Positions 1 through 5,971 of a stretch of DNA of 9,851 bases are shown here, piece by piece. The notes beneath the pieces were generated by a model. The model saw only the letters and a list, made by a program, of their open reading frames with translations. It was not told the origin of the DNA and searched no databases. A program made the translations under genes and the position numbers. The stretch is from Bauldia sp. Its GTDB lineage: Bacteria > Pseudomonadota > Alphaproteobacteria > Rhizobiales > Kaistiaceae. Each line of letters starts with the position of its first letter. The stretch's first letter is position 1. Where the stretch lies: positions 1 through 9,851 of the forward strand of contig JAGRKY010000688.1 of assembly GCA_020442095.1 (NCBI GenBank), written 5' to 3'.

Positions 1-608
1 TCGTAGAGCTCGGGCAGGGGGCGCAGGTCGAAGCTGCTCATCCGGCCGATATCGTTGCGGAAATCGGACCACATGTTGCGCATCGACGCGAAATAGTTGT
101 CGTCGTGGAGGAGGAAGCGGAGGTTCCGCAGCGCCGACGAGCTGATGTCGGTGCCCTGCACCGGCGCGATGATATGGGCGGCGAAATAGGACCCGCCGAA
201 ATAATATTCGTCCGTCTCGCTGCCCGAGCGGAGGCCGAAGGTCTTGGCGAGATGCGCCTTGACCTGCACCGCATAGTCGATGAAGGACGCAACGAGCTCC
301 GGGCTCGGCGCCAGCAGGCTCGTCTTGTGGCGGGGGCTGCGCGGGATGCTGACGATCTGCCCTTCCTCGATCATCTTGGCGATCAGCCGGTTCCCCGCGC
401 CGTAGCTCGTCTGCGACAGCTCGATCAGCGTCGTCTTGTTGAGCGGCAGCTGCTGGAGGTGGCAGTCGACCAGCTCCAGCACGATGTTCCAGTAGGGATC
501 GGGGCGGGCGCCGGGGACCCGGTCGTCGAACGGCCGGCGGATCTTCCGCAGGAAATCGATCACGCGCGACAGCTCGTGATCGGACAGGGTACGCTGGGGC
601 TGGGTCAT
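1..608 (-). CDS. Winged-helix regulator with apparent solute-binding-type effector domain (partial)
   Basis: The reading frame is open from the ATG at 606-608 to the left edge, 202 codons without a stop; the C-terminus lies outside the window. Residues about 38-105 look like a MarR-type winged helix: a helix around PYWNIVLELVDCHL, a helix-turn-helix candidate around TTLIELSQTSYGAGNRLIAKMIEEG, then a wing with IPRSPRHK before LLAPS. From about residue 160 the pattern changes to LRFLLHDDNYFASMRNMW, then FRNDIG, then LPELY, which resembles the start of an extracellular solute-binding protein (family 1 type). There is no signal peptide, so it should act in the cytoplasm. I infer a one-component regulator that senses a small ligand. 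It is divergent from the dehydrogenase at 848, a classic position for a local regulator. No good Shine-Dalgarno precedes the ATG. The effector-domain assignment is by pattern only and depends on sequence beyond the left edge. Confidence 0.7.
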   Translation of the reverse strand, partial: MTQPQRTLSDHELSRVIDFLRKIRRPFDDRVPGARPDPYWNIVLELVDCHLQQLPLNKTTLIELSQTSYGAGNRLIAKMIEEGQIVSIPRSPRHKTSLLAPSPELVASFIDYAVQVKAHLAKTFGLRSGSETDEYYFGGSYFAAHIIAPVQGTDISSSALRNLRFLLHDDNYFASMRNMWSDFRNDIGRMSSFDLRPLPELY

Positions 609-618
609 GTTTCGGACT

Positions 619-647
619 ATGATACGCGAATTATCCGGATTGGACAA
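619..647 (-). promoter_or_regulatory. Candidate promoter of the leftward regulator gene
   Basis: Read on the minus strand there is TTGTCC (642-647), a 17-base spacer, then TATCAT (619-624). These match the sigma-70 consensus at 4 of 6 and 5 of 6 positions with ideal spacing. Transcription would begin near 612, only about four bases before the ATG at 608, which would make the mRNA almost leaderless. That fits the lack of a ribosome binding site. Prediction from consensus only. Confidence 0.5.
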
Positions 648-659
648 AAAGCGTATAAT
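631..659 (+). promoter_or_regulatory. Candidate rightward promoter with perfect TATAAT
   Basis: A perfect TATAAT lies at 654-659. The hexamer 17 bases upstream is TTATCC (631-636), a weak -35. This would give divergent back-to-back promoters within about 40 bases, serving the regulator and the dehydrogenase. The two -10 regions sit in a 10-base imperfect dyad (618-627 and 651-660, 8 of 10 paired), and ATCCGGAT (633-640) is a perfect palindrome between them, so an operator here is plausible. Confidence 0.4.
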
Positions 660-716
660 CGCGACCGGACGCCTTTGCTAGGCCATAACCTCGCTCCGTT
701 GGCTCTCGGGGCCCTT

Positions 717-746
717 CGACCGGCCGGGACGGCCGGTCGGCTTTTC
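717..746 (+). terminator. Stem-loop with short T-run in the leader of the dehydrogenase gene
   Basis: CGACCGGCC (717-725) pairs perfectly with GGCCGGTCG (731-739) around a 5-base loop, followed by GCTTTTC. This has the form of a weak intrinsic terminator on the plus strand. It lies between the candidate TATAAT promoter and the dehydrogenase start at 848, so it could act as an attenuator or end a short RNA of about 80 bases. The T-run is only four bases long. Confidence 0.4.
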
Positions 747-847
747 GCCGTTGTCTGTTCGGATGACGGGTCGATCAGCCAAGGCGGCGCCCCTGCGGGA
801 ACCGCAATCCGGGGCCAGGCGGTCCAGCAGAGCCTGAGGGAGGCAGT

Positions 848-1912
848 ATGAGAGCCGTTCGTTTCCACGCCGCGCGCGACATCCGGCTTGACGATGTGGC
901 GCCGCCCGATGCGCTTGCCGAGGACGACGTCCTCGTCGAGCCGTTCTGCACCGGGATCTGTGGTACCGACCTTCACGAATACATCGCCGGACCGATCGTC
1001 ACACCGATCGAGCCGCACGTCTTCACCGGGGCGACCAACCCGCAGATTCTCGGCCATGAATTCTCCGCGCGGGTGGCGAAGGTCGGCTCGGCCGTCAGCC
1101 ATGTGAAGCCGGGGGACCGGGTCTCGATCCAGCCGCTCCTGTCGCCGCGCAACGACTATTACGGCAAGCGCGGGCTTTATCACCTGTCGCCCGAGATGGC
1201 CTGTGTCGGCCTTAGCTGGGCCTGGGGCGGGATGGCCGAACAGGCGGTGATCAAGGACTATAACGCCCAGCCGATCCCCGATTCCCTGACCGATGAACAG
1301 GGCGCGATGATCGAGCCCGCGGCGGTCGCCATGTACGGCGTCGACCGCGGCGGGGTGACCGCCGGTTCGACGGTGCTGGTCTCGGGTGCCGGCCCGATCG
1401 GCGCGCTGGCCGTGTTGTCGGCGAAGGCGGCCGGCGCCTCGGTGATCATCGTTTCGGAGCCGAATCCCAACCGCCGCCGGATCATCGCCGAAATCGCGCC
1501 CTACGCGGTCGTCGTCGATCCGAAGACCGAGAATCTCCAGGAAGTCATCCGGGACCTGACCGAAGAGGGCGTCGGCGTCGATGTCGCTCTGGAATGCGTC
1601 GGCCTCGAAGCCTCGCTGAATGCCTGCGTCGACGCGGTCCGCCGCCAGGGCAAGGTGGTCCAGGTCGGCCTCCACATGAAGCCCGCCAGCGTCGACCCGA
1701 TGCTCTGGGCGCTCAAGGACATCACCGTCGAGGCGACGTGGTGCTATCCGGTCCAGGTCTGGCCGCGGATCGCCCGTCTGATCGCTTCGGGCGACTTCCC
1801 GGTCGAGAAGGTGATCACGTCCCGGATCGACGCCGAAGACGTTGTCGAGAAAGGCTTCGAGGCTTTGCTCGATCCCGCTGGCACGCAGTTGAAGATCGTC
1901 GTCCGCACCTGA
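848..1912 (+). CDS. Zinc-dependent medium-chain alcohol/polyol dehydrogenase (butanediol dehydrogenase-like)
   Basis: The 354-residue product is a full-length medium-chain dehydrogenase/reductase, a family that oxidises alcohols, polyols or sugars with NAD(P) in the cytoplasm. The catalytic zinc site is intact: GICGTDLHE with C38, GHE with H70 and E71, and E156 in IEPAAVA. A Rossmann motif GAGPIG spans 180-185, and the strand VIIVSEP ends in E204, typical of NAD rather than NADP preference. The long GPIVTPIEPHVFTG loop resembles 2,3-butanediol/sorbitol-type members. The lobe that normally carries four structural-zinc cysteines keeps its length (about 97-114) but has P100, D103, G106 and S114 in their places. 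The start is well supported by GAGGGAGG a few bases upstream. It is divergent from the regulator and lies upstream of the ABM-VOC pair. Substrate unknown; threonine dehydrogenase-like activity cannot be excluded. Confidence 0.92.
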   Translation: MRAVRFHAARDIRLDDVAPPDALAEDDVLVEPFCTGICGTDLHEYIAGPIVTPIEPHVFTGATNPQILGHEFSARVAKVGSAVSHVKPGDRVSIQPLLSPRNDYYGKRGLYHLSPEMACVGLSWAWGGMAEQAVIKDYNAQPIPDSLTDEQGAMIEPAAVAMYGVDRGGVTAGSTVLVSGAGPIGALAVLSAKAAGASVIIVSEPNPNRRRIIAEIAPYAVVVDPKTENLQEVIRDLTEEGVGVDVALECVGLEASLNACVDAVRRQGKVVQVGLHMKPASVDPMLWALKDITVEATWCYPVQVWPRIARLIASGDFPVEKVITSRIDAEDVVEKGFEALLDPAGTQLKIVVRT

Positions 1913-1922
1913 CGGTGCGGGC
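1901..1922 (+). terminator. Stem-loop spanning the dehydrogenase stop codon
   Basis: CCGCACC (1903-1909) pairs perfectly with GGTGCGG (1914-1920) around the loop TGAC, which contains the stop codon. One G-T and one G-C pair extend the stem to 9 pairs. No T-run follows, so it may be a Rho-type terminator or an mRNA 3'-end stabiliser rather than a classic intrinsic terminator. The next gene starts 134 bases after the stop; read-through remains possible. Confidence 0.35.
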
Positions 1923-2046
1923 CGGCGGACCGCGATGTCGTCGCCGTATGAAGGCGCGGAGCGATCGTACCTTTGCCTGGATTTCCGGCTCCGCGAGACG
2001 GTATTTTTGAGCAAATGATATTCAACCCAAGGGAGGAACACCTGAA

Positions 2047-2358
2047 ATGAGCGAACAACTGACCGTCGTTGCACATCTTCGTGCCCTGAATGGCCAGATC
2101 GAGGAGACCAAGGCTTTCCTCAGCGGCCTGATCGCGCCGACCCGCGCCGAGCCGGGCTGCGTCGAATACTGGCTCCACCAGGACAATGACGATCCGGCCG
2201 AGTTCACCTTCTACGAGAACTGGATCAGCCGCGAGGAATGGGACAAGCACATGGAGCTGCCCCATCTCGAGGAATTCGCCAAGGTCAAGGACAAGCTCTT
2301 CGAGCTGCAGAAGCTGCGGCTCATGACCATGATTTCCGACGCTTCGTCAAAGCGATGA
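2047..2358 (+). CDS. ABM-fold (YgiN-like) monooxygenase-type protein
   Basis: This 103-residue protein has the antibiotic-biosynthesis-monooxygenase/YgiN ferredoxin-like fold pattern: an N-terminal strand LTVVAHLRA, a helix, then EPGCVEYWLHQD, a strand FTFYENW and the signature WISREEWDKHMELPHLEEF with H68 and H73. Such dimeric proteins act as cofactor-free oxygenases on quinol- or enol-like substrates, or as small-molecule isomerases; many have no known activity. The start has a strong AAGGGAGG about eight bases upstream. Its stop overlaps the next gene in an ATGA, so the two are probably translationally coupled. The leader (1913-2046) contains an AT-rich patch around 2001-2025 but no convincing promoter hexamer pair. 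Fold confidence is high, reaction unknown. Confidence 0.88.
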   Translation: MSEQLTVVAHLRALNGQIEETKAFLSGLIAPTRAEPGCVEYWLHQDNDDPAEFTFYENWISREEWDKHMELPHLEEFAKVKDKLFELQKLRLMTMISDASSKR

Positions 2359-2876
2359 GCGGCCTGCCGGGGCTCGCGGGCACCGACCATATCGGTTTCA
2401 CGGTGCCCGACATGGAAGAAGCCACGCGCTTCTTCGTCGACGTGATCGGCTGCGATCTGGTCTTCTCGATCGGACCCTTCCAGTCGGACGACGACTGGAT
2501 GCAGGTCCAGCTCGGCGTCGACCCGAGGGCGATCCTGCGGTGCCTGCGGATGTTCCGCTGCAAGAACGGCTCGAACTTCGAGCTTTTCGAGTTCGAGCTC
2601 GACGGCGCATCCAAGGTTCCGCCGAAGAACAGCGATGTCGGCGGAAACCATCTGGGTTTCTACGTCGAGGATATCGACGCGGCGGTCGCCTACCTCAAGT
2701 CGCATGGCCTCACTGTCCAGGGCGAGGTCGTAACCATGCAGGAAGGGCCGTCCAAGCGGCTCAGCTGGGTGTATTTCCTGTCGCCCTGGGGAATGCAGCT
2801 CGAGCTCGTCAGCTACCAGACCGGCCTGCAGGTGCTCGACGAGAAGCCGGGCGCGCTCTGGTCGCCGCGCGAATAG
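2355..2876 (+). CDS. VOC (glyoxalase/dioxygenase-fold) family protein
   Basis: The 173-residue product shows the two-module vicinal-oxygen-chelate fold. Module one starts DHIGFTVPDMEEATRFF and ends NFELFEFE; module two starts NHLGFYVEDIDAAVAYL and ends SPWGMQLELVSY. Expected metal ligands are present: H12, E76 (or E79), H99 and E150. Family members are glyoxalases, extradiol dioxygenases, epimerases and related metal enzymes acting on vicinal oxygens of the substrate. The ATG at 2355 overlaps the preceding stop in ATGA; a longer in-frame start at 2238 would lie inside the ABM gene and is not needed. The C-terminal tail LWSPRE after residue 168 is short. Coupled expression with the ABM protein suggests consecutive steps on one substrate. 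The exact reaction cannot be read from the sequence. Confidence 0.9.
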   Translation: MSGLPGLAGTDHIGFTVPDMEEATRFFVDVIGCDLVFSIGPFQSDDDWMQVQLGVDPRAILRCLRMFRCKNGSNFELFEFELDGASKVPPKNSDVGGNHLGFYVEDIDAAVAYLKSHGLTVQGEVVTMQEGPSKRLSWVYFLSPWGMQLELVSYQTGLQVLDEKPGALWSPRE

Positions 2877-2878
2877 GC

Positions 2879-2900
2879 ACCGGGGCGGAATGCCCGGTTT
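2879..2900 (+). terminator. Weak stem-loop after the VOC gene
   Basis: ACCGGG (2879-2884) pairs with CCCGGT (2893-2898) around an 8-base loop, followed by TTC. It begins four bases after the stop codon, which fits the end of the ABM-VOC transcript, but the stem is short and the T-run minimal. Confidence 0.3.
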
Positions 2901-2912
2901 CGAGGCAAATTG

Positions 2913-2956
2913 GCTCCGCGGAGCGGGCGGTCGGCTTCGGCGACCGCCCTCCGCGG
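2913..2956. repeat. Large hairpin and 12-bp palindrome in the VOC-M24 gap
   Basis: CCGCGGA (2916-2922) and GGGCGGTCG (2925-2933) pair with CGACCGCCC (2941-2949) and TCCGCGG (2950-2956). This gives 16 base pairs with a 2-base bulge and a loop that can refold as C(TTCG)G. Its left arm also sits in a perfect 12-bp palindrome GCTCCGCGGAGC (2913-2924). No T-run follows. It may serve as a transcript end, an RNA stability element or a protein site. Confidence 0.6.
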
Positions 2957-3195
2957 GCCGGCCGGGGGCGCCGGTGCGGATTCCGGGCCGACAGCTTCGT
3001 GACGTCCATTAGGTCCGAAGTGGATGAATTCGCTCTCCGCCAGCCGGTGGCGCGGTGCTACTCCGCTGGTTTGGAGCCTCAATGGCCGAAATCACAGTGG
3101 TTCGAAACACTCCGTCGCTCTTGTCGGGCCGGCGGAGGGTTGCATTAAGCAATGCGGTCCCCGAGAGGATGCGCTGAAGGAGGAGACTAAAGCTC
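2957..3195 (+). promoter_or_regulatory. Non-coding leader of the M24 gene
   Basis: No credible gene lies between 2877 and 3195. Near the M24 start there is an inverted repeat GCATT-AAGC-AATGC (3142-3155) and, upstream, TTGTCG at 3121-3126. With a 17-base spacer this points to ATTAAG (3144-3149), a poor -10, so a promoter here is only tentative. A small stem CGCCA/TGGCG lies at 3038-3052. AAGGAGGAG at 3177-3185 is a strong ribosome binding site, 10 bases ahead of the ATG. I infer that the M24 gene has its own promoter in this gap. Confidence 0.35.
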
Positions 3196-4554
3196 ATGTC
3201 GATCGCCACCTACGGAACGATGCAGGTCGATTGGGAACAGCGCGTCGACTTCGACCGGCTCCGGCGCGAGCGGCTGGACCGGATCAAGGGCAAGCTGGCC
3301 GAGTCGGAAATGGGCGCGCTGCTCTGCTTCGACATGACCAACGTCCGCTACATCACCAGCACCCATATCGGCACCTGGGCGCAGGACAAGGTCTCCCGCT
3401 GGACCCTGCTGCCGCAGGGCGGCGAGCCGATCCTCTGGGATTTCGGCTCGGCGGCGAAGCATCACGCGCTCTACAGCCCCTGGATGGGCGGCGACGAGCG
3501 CTCGCGCGCCGGCATCCCGCTGCTGCGCGGCGCCATGACCCCCAACATGATGCGCGCCGAGGAAACCGCCGACAAGATTGTCCGCGAGCTCGAGAAGCAC
3601 GGCCTCAAGAACGAGCCGGTGGGCGTCGACCTGATCGAGCCCCCGGTGCTCTTCGCGCTGCAGGAGCGCGGCGTGAAGGTCGTCGACGGCCAATGGCTGA
3701 TGCAGGACGCCCGCGTCATCAAGACCCAGGACGAGATCAGCCTGCTGACCCATGCCGCCGGCATGGTCGACGCGGTCTATGACGAGATCTACATGGCGCT
3801 CCGTCCCGGCGTCCGCGAGAACGAGCTCGTCGGCCTCGCCTCCAAGTTCCTCTACGACAACGGCTCGGAATATGTCGAAGGCGTCAACGCCATTTCCGGC
3901 GAGCGCTGCAGCCCGCATCCGCATGTCTTCTCCGACCGCGCGCACCGGCCGGGCGACCCCGCCTATTTCGACATCCTGCACAGCTATATGGGCTACCGCA
4001 CCTGCTACTACCGCACCTTCTCGGTCGGCAGTGCCTCGCAGGAGATGCTCGACGCCTACAAGCGCTGCCGCGACTATCTCGACCAGGCGATCGCGATGAT
4101 CAAGCCGGGCGTGACCACCGGCGAGGTCGCGTCGATCTGGCCGAAGGCCGAGGAATTCGGCTTCCCGAACGAGGAGGCTGCCTTCGGTCTCCAGTACGGC
4201 CACGGCATCGGGCTCGGCATCTGGGAGCGGCCGGTGATCAGCCGCCTCGTCTCCATCGACCACCCGGAGGTCATCCAGGAGGGCATGGTCTTCGCGCTCG
4301 AGACCTTCTGGCCGGCCAAGGGCAGCCACCACGCTGCGCGGATCGAGGAAGAGATGGTGGTCACCAAGGACGGCGCCGAGGTGATCAGCAAGTTCCCGGC
4401 CGAGGACCTGCTGGTCTGCGGGCGGAAATACTGGGCCGGCCACGACATGCTGCCCGGCATCCGCCACAGCGAGTCCCACTACAACAACAAGCGCGTCTTC
4501 CCGCATGGTGTGAACACCACCGAGCCGCACTTCGGCAACACCTGGGACGACTGA
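3196..4554 (+). CDS. M24 (aminopeptidase P/creatinase-fold) hydrolase-like protein with altered metal site
   Basis: The 452-residue product has the two-domain layout of the M24B group: an N-terminal creatinase domain (about 20-170, with GALLCFDMTNVRYITST) and a C-terminal pita-bread domain (about 180-410). The metal-site motifs can be followed in order: FDIL with D259, GYRTCYYRTF where the second Asp ligand is replaced by C270, GHGIGL with H336, ALETFWP with E369, and RIEEEM with E384. Four of five ligands remain. The family includes Xaa-Pro peptidases and non-peptidases such as creatinase and DMSP lyase DddP, so a C-N or C-S bond-cleaving or lyase role on a small molecule is as likely as peptidase activity. 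The C-terminal tail beyond about residue 410, rich in His, Tyr and Asn, is longer than in a minimal peptidase. The gene stands alone on its strand and converges with the phzF-like gene. Fold is certain, substrate unknown. Confidence 0.9.
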   Translation: MSIATYGTMQVDWEQRVDFDRLRRERLDRIKGKLAESEMGALLCFDMTNVRYITSTHIGTWAQDKVSRWTLLPQGGEPILWDFGSAAKHHALYSPWMGGDERSRAGIPLLRGAMTPNMMRAEETADKIVRELEKHGLKNEPVGVDLIEPPVLFALQERGVKVVDGQWLMQDARVIKTQDEISLLTHAAGMVDAVYDEIYMALRPGVRENELVGLASKFLYDNGSEYVEGVNAISGERCSPHPHVFSDRAHRPGDPAYFDILHSYMGYRTCYYRTFSVGSASQEMLDAYKRCRDYLDQAIAMIKPGVTTGEVASIWPKAEEFGFPNEEAAFGLQYGHGIGLGIWERPVISRLVSIDHPEVIQEGMVFALETFWPAKGSHHAARIEEEMVVTKDGAEVISKFPAEDLLVCGRKYWAGHDMLPGIRHSESHYNNKRVFPHGVNTTEPHFGNTWDD

Positions 4555-4566
4555 TTTCGTGTCGTT

Positions 4567-4589
4567 GCCCGCCGGTCGAGCCGGCGGGC
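4567..4589. terminator. Stem-loop between convergent M24 and PhzF-family genes
   Basis: GCCCGCCGG (4567-4575) pairs perfectly with CCGGCGGGC (4581-4589) around TCGAG. It lies 12 bases after the M24 stop and about 40 bases after the end of the convergent phzF-like gene. A bidirectional terminator is the natural reading, although neither strand has a T-run. Confidence 0.55.
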
Positions 4590-4630
4590 CGCGAGACCCG
4601 ACGGGACCGGCCGACGAAACCGGGTGGCGA

Positions 4631-5422
4631 CTAGCCGTCCGGGAGTTCCACGCTTCCCTTGAGGAACGCCCGGGACTCGCCCGTGATCACCACGGCATCG
4701 TCCTCCAGGCGGCACCACAGGTCGCCGCCGCGCGGCGACAGCTGCCGGCTGTGCAGCTCGTTCAGGCCGAGCCGCCGCGACCAGTAGGGAACGATGATCC
4801 GGTGGGCCGTCCCGCAGACCGGGTCCTCGGGCAGGCCGAGCTTCGGCGCGAAAACCCGGATCACGATATCGGATGCGTTGCCCGGTCCGGTGACGATGAC
4901 GGTTCCCCGGTCGAGCTTGGCAATCGCTTCCATGTCGGGATTCATGCGCTGGATCGCCGCCGGGTCGTCGGCGATCGCGACATAGCCGAAGTCGGAGACC
5001 TGGGCCTCCGTCACCGGGATGCCGAGCGCCGCCGAAAGCGTCTCGACCATCGCGACGTCGTCATACGGCATCAGCGGCCAGGGAACCGATATTCGCGTGC
5101 CGTCGCGGGTGACGATCCGTTCGCTGCCGTCATCGAGGACGAAGGTGCCGCGCGTCGCCCCGGTCTCGACGAGCAGGACATGGGCGGCCGCCGCCGCCGA
5201 ATGCCCCGCGCCGCTATGACGGCCGGTTCGCGAGTGGAAGGTCAGCAAGACACGGTCGTCATCGAGCCTGCGAAGGCAGGAGAGCACCCCTTCGCGGAGC
5301 TGGTCGGCGACCTGGCCGATGATGCTGTCCGGGACCGGGTTCTCCACCGACAGGACGAATGCCGGATTGCCGCGAAAAGGCTCGCTCGCAAAGGTCACGA
5401 TCTGGTGGATCGCGGCCTGCAT
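4631..5422 (-). CDS. PhzF-family isomerase
   Basis: The 263-residue product belongs to the PhzF/YHI9 family, whose diaminopimelate-epimerase-like fold supports isomerisation or epimerisation; PhzF itself isomerises a dihydro-hydroxyanthranilate. The N-terminal motif VTFASEPFRGNPAFVL is typical. Likely catalytic positions are kept: E44 in LREGV (E45 of PhzF), H74 in GAGH (H74), and D200 in EDPVCGTAH (D208); T205 stands where PhzF has S213. Two points depart from the usual: the common CGH is AGH here, and the segment after E44 (GVLSCLRR) lacks the usual ETAF. The start is 3 bases after the RidA-family stop, so the two genes form one transcript. No phenazine genes are nearby, so a role in the local catabolic route is more likely. 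The true substrate cannot be told. Confidence 0.87.
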   Translation of the reverse strand: MQAAIHQIVTFASEPFRGNPAFVLSVENPVPDSIIGQVADQLREGVLSCLRRLDDDRVLLTFHSRTGRHSGAGHSAAAAAHVLLVETGATRGTFVLDDGSERIVTRDGTRISVPWPLMPYDDVAMVETLSAALGIPVTEAQVSDFGYVAIADDPAAIQRMNPDMEAIAKLDRGTVIVTGPGNASDIVIRVFAPKLGLPEDPVCGTAHRIIVPYWSRRLGLNELHSRQLSPRGGDLWCRLEDDAVVITGESRAFLKGSVELPDG

Positions 5423-5425
5423 CGC

Positions 5426-5851
5426 CTATGAGCCTGACAGGGGCCGGTAGGCTGTTACCTTGATCTCCACCATGCAGTCGAACATGAACCTGGCGGGAAA
5501 GACCGAGCGCACCGGCGGATCCTTCGAGAAATAGGTGCTGTAGATCTCGTTGAAGCGGACGAAGTCGCGGGCGTCGGAGAGCCAGCATTGGCAGTCCACC
5601 ACGTCGTCCAGCGTGCAGCCCGCGGCGGCGAGGGCGGCTTTGACGAAACCGAAGGTGCGATGCACCTGCTCGTCAAACGGGACGTTCTTTTCGCCGGTTC
5701 CGTCGTCGGTGATGTTGCCGTCGGCGTCGAAGACGACCTTCGATGGGTCAAAGGTCCATGGTCCATAGGCCGAGGTGAACACGAAATCCCCGGCGCGGAC
5801 GGCCTTGCTGATAGGCACCTCCGGATGCGCCGGATAGGCGGTCTTGGCCAT
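5426..5851 (-). CDS. RidA/YjgF-family protein (enamine/imine deaminase-like)
   Basis: This 141-residue protein has the RidA trimer-fold pattern: ISKAVRAGDFVFTSAYGP, HRTFGFVKAALAAAGCTLDDVV, then the C-terminal PPVRSVFPA and CMVEIKVTAYRP. R115 and E129 correspond to the ligand-binding Arg105 and Glu120 of E. coli RidA, so hydrolysis of reactive enamines/imines to ketones is plausible. It is longer than the usual ~128 residues, because of an insertion around 31-57 (DPSKVVFDADGNITDDGTG). The ATG at 5849-5851 is chosen because GGGGAGG (5858-5864) lies 6 bases upstream; the in-frame GTG at 5855-5857 abuts that site. It is first in a two-gene unit with the PhzF-family gene. Many RidA-like proteins in catabolic clusters have other substrates, so the enzymatic role is inference. 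Confidence 0.88.
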   Translation of the reverse strand: MAKTAYPAHPEVPISKAVRAGDFVFTSAYGPWTFDPSKVVFDADGNITDDGTGEKNVPFDEQVHRTFGFVKAALAAAGCTLDDVVDCQCWLSDARDFVRFNEIYSTYFSKDPPVRSVFPARFMFDCMVEIKVTAYRPLSGS

Positions 5852-5879
5852 TTGCACCCTCCCCGTGAATCCCGATCTG

Positions 5880-5926
5880 CCGCCCCCTCAGGGCGGATGT
5901 TTGCCTGAAAACGGCTGAAATCCGCC
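5880..5926 (-). promoter_or_regulatory. Competing hairpins in the leader of the RidA-family gene
   Basis: CCGCCC (5880-5885) can pair with GGGCGG (5891-5896), and GGCGGAT (5892-5898) can instead pair with ATCCGCC (5920-5926). Both pairings are perfect and share bases, so only one can form at a time. They lie 16 bases or more upstream of the ribosome binding site on the minus-strand transcript. No known riboswitch class was recognised. Confidence 0.3.
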
Positions 5927-5971
5927 ACGAGCAGGCTCTTTCGCGTCCAGATATGACAGGGTCCGGCTGGA

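Noticed and set aside
2007..2025. TTGA-N11-TCAA dyad and AT-rich patch before the ABM gene
   Set aside because: The arms are only four bases, and no -35/-10 pair with acceptable spacing could be found.
617..2074. A 485-residue minus-strand frame across the dehydrogenase gene
   Set aside because: Antisense shadow of a well-supported enzyme; no recognisable motif, and it crosses the control region at 617-847.
2238..2876. A longer VOC protein starting at 2238
   Set aside because: The extra 39 residues would overlap the ABM gene out of frame and are not VOC-like; the ATG at 2355 with ATGA overlap is better.
3187..4530. A 447-residue minus-strand frame opposite the M24 gene
   Set aside because: Mirror frame; the plus strand carries clear M24 motifs and a strong ribosome binding site.
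3196..4554. M24 protein as the DMSP lyase DddP
   Set aside because: General N-terminal resemblance exists, but as I recall DddP has FDTD followed by a retained second Asp (CTDISRT). Here the site reads FDIL and RTCYYRT, so the ligand set differs.
4631..5422. PhzF-family gene as evidence for phenazine biosynthesis
   Set aside because: No other phenazine genes are present, and the partner is a RidA-family gene; family membership alone does not give that function.
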